This document shows positions 1 to 5,572 of a stretch of DNA of 5,572 nt, one piece after another. This DNA comes from Bacteroidota bacterium (GTDB lineage Bacteria > Bacteroidota > Bacteroidia > Bacteroidales > UBA1556): contig QMPB01000353.1 of NCBI GenBank assembly GCA_003648395.1, forward strand, positions 1-5,572, given 5' to 3'. The translations under genes and the position numbers were made by a program. Every line of letters begins with the position of its first letter. Within the stretch, counting starts at the first letter, position 1. The notes beneath the pieces are model-generated. The model was not told the DNA's origin. It saw only the letters and a list, made by a program, of their open reading frames with translations, and made no database searches.

Positions 1-930
1 ATGAAGACATATCTGCCCAACTTCTTTACCTACAGTAAGCCACGAAGCTTGAATATTTGGAATATTTGGTAACATTATTCTACTCAATGCAATAAAACGA
101 ATATACTCATCAGCACTCACACTGAATTTCTTACTAAACCTCTTTTGCAATACAGTGCCCTCACTCTGAAATGGCCAAGGGATAAATGAAATAAACCCAA
201 CTGCTCCCTCTGGTTTTTCTGCTTGAACTTCTCGTGCTCTAACAAGGTGTTCAAAACGTTCTTCTACGGTCTCCACATGTCCAAGCATCATAGTAACTGA
301 GGTTGTCAAACCAAGTTTATGAGCCTCTCTCATTACATCAAACCAATCATCAGAGCTACATTTATTCTTAGATATCTCTACTCTGACTCTATCCACTAGT
401 ATCTCTGCTCCTGCTCCAGGCAAAGAATCTAAACCTGCTTCCATTAATTGCATTAATGTTTCTTTAAAACCAATCCCCTCTAATCGGGCAATATGAGCTA
501 TTTCTGGTGGACCTAATGCATGAAGTTTTAGCTTTGGAAATCTCTTTTTTAAGCTCCTAAATAAATCTGTATAAAAATCCAATCCAAGTTTAGGGTGCAA
601 TCCCCCTTGAAGTAATATTTGTTCTCCTCCTAATTCAAACAGGACTTTTATCTTCTCGTCATATTCCTCATCTTTAGTTATATATGCTTTTTTGGAATTT
701 ATCCCTGAATAGAAATTACAAAACTGACATCCACTTTCGCAAACATTAGTATAATTTACATTTCTGTCAATAATCCATCCTACTTCTGGTTCAGGGTGCA
801 GTCTCATTCGGATAGAATGTGCAATCGCCATTAATTCTGTTGTCGATAGCATATTATTCAAAAACAAGCCCTCTTCTTTGCTCAGAAATTCGCCACTTAA
901 AGCTTTAAACTTTATATTTTCTATATTCAT
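1..930 (-). CDS. mqnC: Cyclic dehypoxanthinyl futalosine synthase MqnC (radical SAM), C-terminus cut by window edge
   Basis: MqnC is a radical S-adenosylmethionine enzyme that cyclises dehypoxanthinyl futalosine in the futalosine pathway to menaquinone; it is cytoplasmic. Reading the minus strand from the ATG at 930-928 gives 310 uninterrupted codons that reach base 1 without a stop. The family is usually about 360-380 residues, so roughly the last 50-70 lie outside. The CX3CX2C motif that binds the 4Fe-4S cluster is Cys64, Cys68 and Cys71 (CESGCQFC). Other family signatures are LLQGGLHP (106-113), HALGPPEI (137-144), LPGAGAEILVDRVR (170-183), MMLGHVET (214-221), FIPWPFQ (249-255) and NIPNIQASW (289-297). 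The DRVR and MMLGHVET forms favour MqnC over its paralogue MqnE, which typically has AERVR-like and MLYGHIET-like versions. It is transcribed away from the aminopeptidase operon. No Shine-Dalgarno sequence is evident before the start, only AT-rich DNA. Confidence 0.93.
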   Translation of the reverse strand, partial: MNIENIKFKALSGEFLSKEEGLFLNNMLSTTELMAIAHSIRMRLHPEPEVGWIIDRNVNYTNVCESGCQFCNFYSGINSKKAYITKDEEYDEKIKVLFELGGEQILLQGGLHPKLGLDFYTDLFRSLKKRFPKLKLHALGPPEIAHIARLEGIGFKETLMQLMEAGLDSLPGAGAEILVDRVRVEISKNKCSSDDWFDVMREAHKLGLTTSVTMMLGHVETVEERFEHLVRAREVQAEKPEGAVGFISFIPWPFQSEGTVLQKRFSKKFSVSADEYIRFIALSRIMLPNIPNIQASWLTVGKEVGQICLH

Positions 931-995
931 TATTTAAATTCAATTTCTAATATTATTCGTGATTGCCTGTAATTCATCAACATAAGAACATATAA

Positions 996-1022
996 TAATT
1001 ATATGATATTATACTATAATTA
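996..1022. repeat. Short inverted repeat, 8-bp arms, in the divergent region
   Basis: TAATTATA at 996-1003 is matched by its exact reverse complement TATAATTA at 1015-1022, with an 11-base spacer. The right arm includes TATAAT (1015-1020), which resembles a sigma-70 -10 box, but no -35-like hexamer lies at the right distance (992-997 is ATAATA). It could be an operator between the divergent genes. All-AT arms in such AT-rich DNA can also arise by chance, and a terminator is unlikely because the stem has no G-C pairs and lies upstream of both genes. Confidence 0.3.
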
Positions 1023-1049
1023 ACGGCAATTTGGTTAATTTTACGGCTT

Positions 1050-1057
1050 CAAATGTA
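1050..1057 (-). promoter_or_regulatory. Candidate -7 element (TAnnTTTG) for mqnC
   Basis: Read on the minus strand this is TACATTTG, an exact match to the TAnnTTTG -7 consensus described for the primary sigma factor of Bacteroidetes. It faces mqnC and would put the transcript start near 1043-1045, with a leader of about 115 bases. No TTTG-type -33 element is seen at the expected distance (about 1077-1081), so support rests on one six-position match. In a 180-bp AT-rich region such a match is only modestly unlikely by chance. Confidence 0.25.
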
Positions 1058-1060
1058 ATC

Positions 1061-1078
1061 AATTCACAAGTTTGAATT
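1061..1078. repeat. Imperfect palindrome just upstream of pepA
   Basis: AATTCA (1061-1066) and TGAATT (1073-1078) are exact reverse complements around a 6-base spacer, giving an 18-bp two-fold symmetric site 32 bases before the pepA start. The spacer and right arm overlap CAAGTTTG (1067-1074), a one-mismatch version of the Bacteroidetes -7 consensus TAnnTTTG on the plus strand. If that is the pepA promoter, the palindrome would sit over it like an operator. No -33 element is visible at the right spacing, so both readings are weak. Confidence 0.25.
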
Positions 1079-1110
1079 ATTATATATTTATTATTTAATA
1101 TTTACATAAT

Positions 1111-2547
1111 ATGTTAGTACAAATAAACTCAATAGATACCGTTGGAGATAAGATTGATAGAATCATATTAATTGATAATATTGACACTCTAACTAACAAC
1201 AATATAAGCGATAATGAGCTTCAATTTATTAAAGAAGCAGATGTTAAAAAGAGCAAATTGTTTCATTTCAATAATTTTGATTTTCAAACATTTGTATGCT
1301 TTATTAAGAAAGATGCTGTTAGTCACATAGTAAAAGAAGAATTCAGAAAACAAGGAGCTTCTATTTTAGGGCAACTGAATTCTTTTAAACTTGAAAATGT
1401 AATTATTGAAGACTATTCTTCATCAAATTATGGTCTTTATTTTGCTGAAGGTATTGCTTTAACAGCTTATAAATTCGACAAATACAAAACGGATAAAGAA
1501 GAAGATAAAACACTATCAAATATATTTTTATTCAATAAAGATATCAGTCCTGCCGATATTGATTTAATGAATATTAGTATAGAAGCAACTTATTGGGGTA
1601 GAAATCTTCTTAATGAGCCACAATCTACACTTGATGCACAAACAATTACTCAAGAATTTAAGTTAATGTCTGAAATTGCAGGTTTTAAGCTTGAGGTTTT
1701 TAATTTAAGTAAAATTGAAAGTTTAAAAATGGGTGGTTTATTAGCTGTTAATCAAGGCAGTGTTATTCCTCCTAGTTTTTCTATATTAGAATGGAAACCA
1801 GAAAATGCTATTAATAAGAAACCATATATTTTTGTAGGCAAAGGAGTAGTTTACGATACTGGAGGGGTGAATATTAAGACAGGAGATTTTATGACTAATA
1901 TGCATATGGACATGGGTGGAGCTGCTGCTGCATCTTCTGCTCTCTATGCTGTTGCCAAGGCACAACTTCCCGTTCATGTAGTTGCAATTATTCCTGCTAC
2001 AGACAACCGCCCAGGTCAGAATGCTTACACTCCTGGCGATATTATTACAATGCATAGTGGTAAAACTGTTGAAGTATTGAATACTGATGCTGAAGGAAGA
2101 CTAATTCTTGCAGATGCTCTTAGTTATGCTAAAAATTACAATCCTGAAATGGTAATAGACCTAGCAACCTTAACAGGGGCTGCTGCTCGTGCTATTGGTA
2201 AATATGGCGTTGTAGCAATGAAAAACGAAGAAGCAAATATCAACTTACTTAATGAAAGTTCAAATAATGTTTACGAACGTTTGGTTGAATTTCCAATGTG
2301 GGATGAATATGATGAAATGATAAAATCTGATGTTGCTGATCTTAAGAATTTAGGTGGTGCAGAAGGTGGAGCAATTACAGCAGGTAAATTCCTACAACAT
2401 TTTGTTGATTACCCATGGGTGCATCTTGATATAGCAGGACCAGCAATGCTCTCTGCTAACGATAGCTACAGAACAAAAGGAGGTTCGGGTGTTGGTACAA
2501 GATTACTATTTGATTTTATTCAAAATATTGCAAAAAAGAAAAACTAG
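1111..2547 (+). CDS. pepA: Leucyl aminopeptidase, peptidase family M17 (PepA type)
   Basis: This is a cytosolic two-metal aminopeptidase that removes N-terminal residues from peptides; family members act as hexamers. The 478 residues split into a diverged N-terminal domain (about 1-150) and the conserved catalytic domain (about 155-470). Metal-ligand and catalytic residues are all present: Lys244 and Asp249 in GKGVVYDTGG, Lys256 in NIKTGD, Asp267 in DMGGAA, and Asp326, Glu328 and Arg330 in the signature NTDAEGRL (324-331). Their spacing matches E. coli PepA (Lys270, Asp275, Lys282, Asp293, Asp352, Glu354, Arg356) exactly, shifted by 26, so the N-terminal part is shorter here (E. coli protein: 503 aa). 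DSYRTKGGSGVGTR near the C-terminus is also typical. No signal peptide or membrane segment is seen. The ATG at 1111 is the first after an in-frame TAA at 1096. It is the first gene of a train with pdxA and murF-alr. Some PepA proteins also bind DNA; nothing here shows that. Confidence 0.95.
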   Translation: MLVQINSIDTVGDKIDRIILIDNIDTLTNNNISDNELQFIKEADVKKSKLFHFNNFDFQTFVCFIKKDAVSHIVKEEFRKQGASILGQLNSFKLENVIIEDYSSSNYGLYFAEGIALTAYKFDKYKTDKEEDKTLSNIFLFNKDISPADIDLMNISIEATYWGRNLLNEPQSTLDAQTITQEFKLMSEIAGFKLEVFNLSKIESLKMGGLLAVNQGSVIPPSFSILEWKPENAINKKPYIFVGKGVVYDTGGVNIKTGDFMTNMHMDMGGAAAASSALYAVAKAQLPVHVVAIIPATDNRPGQNAYTPGDIITMHSGKTVEVLNTDAEGRLILADALSYAKNYNPEMVIDLATLTGAAARAIGKYGVVAMKNEEANINLLNESSNNVYERLVEFPMWDEYDEMIKSDVADLKNLGGAEGGAITAGKFLQHFVDYPWVHLDIAGPAMLSANDSYRTKGGSGVGTRLLFDFIQNIAKKKN

Positions 2548-2552
2548 AAATA

Positions 2553-3674
2553 ATGGAAAAGACTAAAAAAGGAGTAAAAAAAGTTCGTGTAGGCATTAGC
2601 CATGGCGACTTCAATGGTATTGGTTATGAGGTAATTTTAAAAACTTTCCAAGATAATAGAATGTTTGACTTTTGTACACCAATAGTTTATGGTTCGTCAA
2701 AACTAGCTAGTTTTTATAAAAAAACTATACCTGATATGAACTATAATTTCAACACTGTACGTTCTGCAGGTCAGGCTATTGACAATAGACTTAATATAAT
2801 AAACATATACCACGATGAGGCGAAAGTAGATATTGGAGAGTCAACGAAGCTTGCTGGCGAACTTTCATTTGAATCATTAGAAGCAGTCACTCAAGATTTA
2901 GGTCATGGAATTGACGTGATGGTAACAGCACCTATTAATAAAGATAATATTCAATGCGAAGATTTTCAATTTCCTGGTCATACAGAGTATTTAGCATCTA
3001 AATTTGGTAAAGACAAAGAATTAATGGTATTGGCAAGCCAAAGTATGAGAGTTGCTGTTGCAACTGGTCATATTCCATTAAAAGACGTTCCAAGTACAAT
3101 AACTAAAGAATTATTACTAAACAAACTCGAAACATTTGAGCAAAGTTTAAAAATTGATTTTGGAGTACGTAAGGCTAGAATAGCAGTACTAGGACTTAAT
3201 GCTCATGCTGGCGATAATGGTTTATTGGGTAAAGAAGAGCAAGACATTATCATCCCTGCAATTGAAGAGGCTAAAGAAAAAGGCATACTTGCTTTTGGCC
3301 CCTTCCCTGCTGATGGATTTTTTGGGTCAAACGACTTTACAAAGTTCGATGGTATTCTTGCAATGTACCACGATCAAGGATTAATTCCTTTTAAAGCACT
3401 TTCATTTGAAGATGGTGTAAATTTCACAAGTGGGCTAAGCATAATTAGGACGTCTCCTGACCATGGGACTGGCTATACTATTGCTGGCAAAAACCAAGCT
3501 GATCCTAGTTCGTTTAGAGCTTCAATATTATTAGCTGTTGACATATTCAATAAAAGGAATGAGTGGGAAGGTATTTCCAAAAATCCACTAAAATTCTCTA
3601 TTAATAATAGTGGCAAAGACGCCTCAATGGAAGACATTAAGCCAGACCAAGAATATAAAGCAGAAACAACTTGA
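2553..3674 (+). CDS. pdxA: 4-hydroxythreonine-4-phosphate dehydrogenase PdxA
   Basis: PdxA oxidises 4-phosphohydroxy-L-threonine with NAD; the product decarboxylates to 3-amino-2-oxopropyl phosphate, which PdxJ condenses with deoxyxylulose 5-phosphate in pyridoxal phosphate synthesis. The three metal ligands are His173 (TGHIPLK), His218 (NAHAG) and His273 (MYHDQG). Substrate-contact residues His143-Thr144 lie in PGHTEYLA. The spacings 30, 45 and 55 match those of E. coli His136, His166, His211 and His266. Also present are TAPINK (125-130) and PDHGTGY (302-308). The N-terminal motif is GDFNGIGYE (18-26), instead of the proteobacterial GDPAGIGPE. At 373 residues it exceeds the E. coli enzyme (329), with about 7 more residues at the N-terminus and about 37 more after the last His ligand. 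The final stretch from about 346 is polar and looks flexible. The start lies 5 bases after the pepA stop, and A-rich sequence rather than a Shine-Dalgarno motif precedes it. Its TGA overlaps the next gene's TTG start. Confidence 0.95.
   Translation: MEKTKKGVKKVRVGISHGDFNGIGYEVILKTFQDNRMFDFCTPIVYGSSKLASFYKKTIPDMNYNFNTVRSAGQAIDNRLNIINIYHDEAKVDIGESTKLAGELSFESLEAVTQDLGHGIDVMVTAPINKDNIQCEDFQFPGHTEYLASKFGKDKELMVLASQSMRVAVATGHIPLKDVPSTITKELLLNKLETFEQSLKIDFGVRKARIAVLGLNAHAGDNGLLGKEEQDIIIPAIEEAKEKGILAFGPFPADGFFGSNDFTKFDGILAMYHDQGLIPFKALSFEDGVNFTSGLSIIRTSPDHGTGYTIAGKNQADPSSFRASILLAVDIFNKRNEWEGISKNPLKFSINNSGKDASMEDIKPDQEYKAETT
3671..3674 (+). other. TTGA stop/start overlap between pdxA and murF-alr
   Basis: The pdxA stop TGA (3672-3674) overlaps a TTG (3671-3673) that is in frame with MurF-Alr. 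The MurF-Alr frame is closed just upstream by TAA at 3656-3658, and the first in-frame ATG is at 4202, well after the nucleotide-binding motif. TTG 3671 is therefore the only conventional initiation codon that keeps the whole N-terminal domain. The arrangement mirrors the common ATGA overlap and suggests translation of murF-alr by ribosomes finishing pdxA. No strong Shine-Dalgarno motif lies before it. Confidence 0.7.
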
Positions 3675-5572
3675 TAAATGGTAATTACCATATTGAAAAG
3701 ATTGCTGAAATAACAAAAGGCAAACTGTATTTACAGAATTCTAAGAACTCAACTATCAATGATTTGCTTATTGATAGTAGAAAACTTATAAGCACTCACG
3801 ACAATCTGTTTATTGCCCTAAAAAGCAATAGAAACGATGGGCATAAGTTTATTAATGAGCTCATTACAAAAGGCGTAAGTAATTTTCTTATAAGTGAATT
3901 ACCAAATAATTTTTCTGAATTAGATGCTAATTTTGTATTAGTAAATGACACTTTATTGGCACTGCAACAAATTAGTGGTTTTCATAGGCAATTATTTAAT
4001 ATCCCAATAATAGGAATTACAGGCAGTAATGGTAAGACTATTATTAAAGAATGGCTATATCAAAGCTTGCATTCTGATTATAATATTTGTAGAAGTCCTA
4101 AGAGCTATAATTCGCAAATAGGTGTCCCAATTTCTCTTTTTCAATTAAGAAAAAATGACGAATTAGGATTGTTTGAAGCGGGCATTTCTGAACCTGAGGA
4201 AATGCTAAATTTAGAGAAAATCATTAGACCAAATATTGGAATTATTACAAATATTGGGGAAGCACATCATCAACATTTTGTTGATATGCGCCAGAAAATT
4301 AATGAGAAATTAATGCTCTTTGTAAAGTCTGATATTCTAATATTTTGTAAAGACCATGTTGAAATAGCAAATAGAATATATGATTTAGAATTCTTTAAAG
4401 AGAAAAAACTCATAGTTTGGAGTAAGAAAGATAAAGACTCTGATTTGTATATCTCAAATATAAAAACCGATACTTCAAAGAGCTTAATATCAGGAATATG
4501 GAATAATAGATCAATAGATATTGAAATCCCATTTACAGATGAAGCTTCCATAGAAAATGCAATTCATGTATGGGTAGTAATGTTATATTTAGGTGTGAGT
4601 GCTGATACAATTAAGTCAAGAATGCTTATGCTCTCCCCTATTGCTATGCGAATGGAATTAAGAGAAGGAATAAATCACTGTTCAATAATAAATGACAGCT
4701 ATAATTCTGATTTAAATGCTCTTGCAATTGCCATAAGTTTTCTAAAACAACAACAGCAACATGAAAAAAGAACAATAATTCTATCTGATATTTTACAAAG
4801 TGGAAAATCAGATAATGAACTATATTCACAAGTAGCTCAAATAATTGAATCTAACAGTATAGATAGATTTATTGGAATTGGACCTGGACTTAAAAAACAT
4901 AAAAATCTGTTTAAAATTGAATCCCATTTCTTTGAAAGTACACAAGAATTCTTAAATTTCTTTCCTTTCTCTACCTTCAATAATGAGAGTGTTTTATTGA
5001 AAGGAGCCAGAAACTTTGAGTTTGAACAAATTAATAAGTACCTAGGAAAGAAAACTCACCAAACACGATTAGAAGTTAGCCTCGATGCTATGCTCGACAA
5101 CTTCAACTATTTCAGATCGCTACTAAAGCCAAAAGTCAAAACCATGATTATGGTGAAAGCCTTTAGTTATGGTAGCGGAAGTTTTGAAGTAGCTAATTTG
5201 TTACAGTTTCATAGAGCTGATTACCTTGCTGTAGCCTATACCGACGAAGGTATTGACCTTAGAAAGGCTGGCATTAAACTACCTATTATGGTAATGAATC
5301 CTGAGGTTGATACATTAGATGCTGTAATAATGCATAATCTCGAACCTGAAATTTATAGTTTTAAAATATTAGAAGAGCTAGAGAATATCTTGTCATCAAG
5401 AGCATTTCCATCAAATAAACCAATTGGTATCCACATAAAAATTGATACTGGTATGCACCGCCTTGGGTTCAATGCTGATGAAATAGAAGAACTAATAGTT
5501 AGATTAAAAAGTAATACTAAAATACAGATAAAGAGTGTATTCTCTCACTTAGCAGCTTCTGACAATAGTAAA
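3671..5572 (+). CDS. Bifunctional MurF ligase / alanine racemase, C-terminus cut by window edge
   Basis: One open frame of 634 codons joins two cytoplasmic cell-wall enzymes. Residues 1 to about 455 are MurF, which adds D-Ala-D-Ala to UDP-MurNAc-tripeptide using ATP. DSR (35-37) fits the UDP-binding N-terminal domain, GSNGKT (118-123, Lys122) is the P-loop, and SPKSYNSQIG, EAGIS (Glu169) and NIGEAHH (194-200) follow. PFTDEASIENA lies near the third domain, which contains NDSYNSD (341-347). From about 462 it is alanine racemase, a PLP enzyme making D-alanine: Lys496 in MVKAFSYGSG is the Schiff-base lysine, and DTGMHRLGF (Arg597) and FSHLAASD are family motifs. The second catalytic base, a Tyr, would lie beyond the edge. 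Such fusions run to about 820 residues, so roughly 190 are missing. The start is TTG at 3671, overlapping the pdxA stop. The fusion is characteristic of Bacteroidetes. There is no frameshift in the visible part. Confidence 0.93.
   Translation, partial: MINGNYHIEKIAEITKGKLYLQNSKNSTINDLLIDSRKLISTHDNLFIALKSNRNDGHKFINELITKGVSNFLISELPNNFSELDANFVLVNDTLLALQQISGFHRQLFNIPIIGITGSNGKTIIKEWLYQSLHSDYNICRSPKSYNSQIGVPISLFQLRKNDELGLFEAGISEPEEMLNLEKIIRPNIGIITNIGEAHHQHFVDMRQKINEKLMLFVKSDILIFCKDHVEIANRIYDLEFFKEKKLIVWSKKDKDSDLYISNIKTDTSKSLISGIWNNRSIDIEIPFTDEASIENAIHVWVVMLYLGVSADTIKSRMLMLSPIAMRMELREGINHCSIINDSYNSDLNALAIAISFLKQQQQHEKRTIILSDILQSGKSDNELYSQVAQIIESNSIDRFIGIGPGLKKHKNLFKIESHFFESTQEFLNFFPFSTFNNESVLLKGARNFEFEQINKYLGKKTHQTRLEVSLDAMLDNFNYFRSLLKPKVKTMIMVKAFSYGSGSFEVANLLQFHRADYLAVAYTDEGIDLRKAGIKLPIMVMNPEVDTLDAVIMHNLEPEIYSFKILEELENILSSRAFPSNKPIGIHIKIDTGMHRLGFNADEIEELIVRLKSNTKIQIKSVFSHLAASDNSK

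Larger units (their letters stand above)
931..1110. other. Divergent AT-rich intergenic region between mqnC and pepA
   Basis: These 180 bases separate two genes transcribed in opposite directions, so promoters for both should lie here. The sequence is very AT-rich, with no convincing open reading frame and no RNA gene that I recognise. It contains two short inverted repeats (996-1022 and 1061-1078) and one match to the Bacteroidetes -7 promoter consensus on the minus strand (1050-1057), listed separately. Neither flanking gene has a recognisable Shine-Dalgarno sequence here, as is common in Bacteroidetes. That both promoters lie here is inferred from gene orientation, not from clear promoter motifs. 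Confidence 0.75.

Noticed and set aside
51..69. Tandem AATATTTGG repeat, which looks like a small direct repeat.
   Set aside because: On the coding (minus) strand it encodes the conserved MqnC segment PNIPNIQASW, so protein sequence explains it.
1015..1020. TATAAT as a classical sigma-70 -10 box for pepA.
   Set aside because: No TTGACA-like box sits 16-18 bases upstream, the region is almost pure A/T, and the Bacteroidetes primary sigma factor uses a different consensus.
1786..2055. Minus-strand open frame of 89 codons.
   Set aside because: It lies wholly inside the aminopeptidase catalytic domain, opposite GKGVVYDTGG and nearby motifs; its translation resembles no family.
3199..3384. Plus-strand open frame of 61 codons in an alternative frame.
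   Set aside because: It is nested in pdxA across the NAHAG and YHDQG motifs, which are clearly the coding frame.
3473..3691. Minus-strand open frame of 72 codons spanning the pdxA end and murF-alr start.
   Set aside because: It is antisense to well-supported coding sequence, with no recognisable domain or start signal.
3678..3713. A 12-codon ATG-initiated mini-frame just after pdxA, overlapping the murF-alr start region in another frame.
   Set aside because: It ends at TAA after 11 residues with no recognisable content. The MurF frame has its own start at 3671, so neither a leader peptide nor a programmed frameshift is needed.
4270..4829. Two minus-strand open frames (4270-4551 and 4644-4829), with hydrophobic stretches.
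   Set aside because: Both are antisense to the MurF domain, including the NDSYNSD motif. The hydrophobic runs come from complementing AT-rich codons for Lys, Glu and Asn.

Overview
The window looks like a stretch of core metabolism from a low-GC member of the Bacteroidetes (Bacteroidota). The strongest sign is the right-hand gene: a MurF ligase fused in one reading frame to an alanine racemase, an arrangement best known from that phylum. The DNA is visibly AT-rich, roughly one third G+C by eye. Starts lack clear Shine-Dalgarno sequences, and the PdxA carries the GDxNGIGYE form of its N-terminal motif, which I associate with Bacteroidetes. The species cannot be named from this sequence.

Layout. 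Bases 1-930, minus strand: the first 310 residues of MqnC, a radical SAM enzyme of the futalosine route to menaquinone, running off the left edge. Bases 931-1110: a 180-bp, very AT-rich divergent intergenic region with no gene. It holds two short inverted repeats and weak promoter-like matches. Bases 1111-5572, plus strand: a compact gene train, namely an M17 leucyl aminopeptidase (PepA type, 478 aa), then after 5 bases PdxA (373 aa), then with a 4-base overlap the MurF-Alr fusion, whose first 634 codons are present before the window ends.

How the genes work together. The three plus-strand genes are almost certainly co-transcribed. PdxA supplies pyridoxal 5'-phosphate, the cofactor of the alanine racemase half of the next protein. 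That half makes D-alanine, which after dimerisation by Ddl (not in the window) is the substrate of the MurF half. The aminopeptidase may feed amino acids, including L-alanine, into the same pool, but that link is only inference. MqnC belongs to a separate pathway, respiratory quinone synthesis, and shares only the divergent intergenic region.

The MurF-Alr reading frame has no ATG before codon 178. Its only plausible start is the TTG at 3671, inside a TTGA overlap with the pdxA stop, so gene finders that require ATG would miss or truncate it. I found no RNA gene, mobile element, CRISPR array or previously undescribed system. The content is ordinary housekeeping with a few details worth checking.
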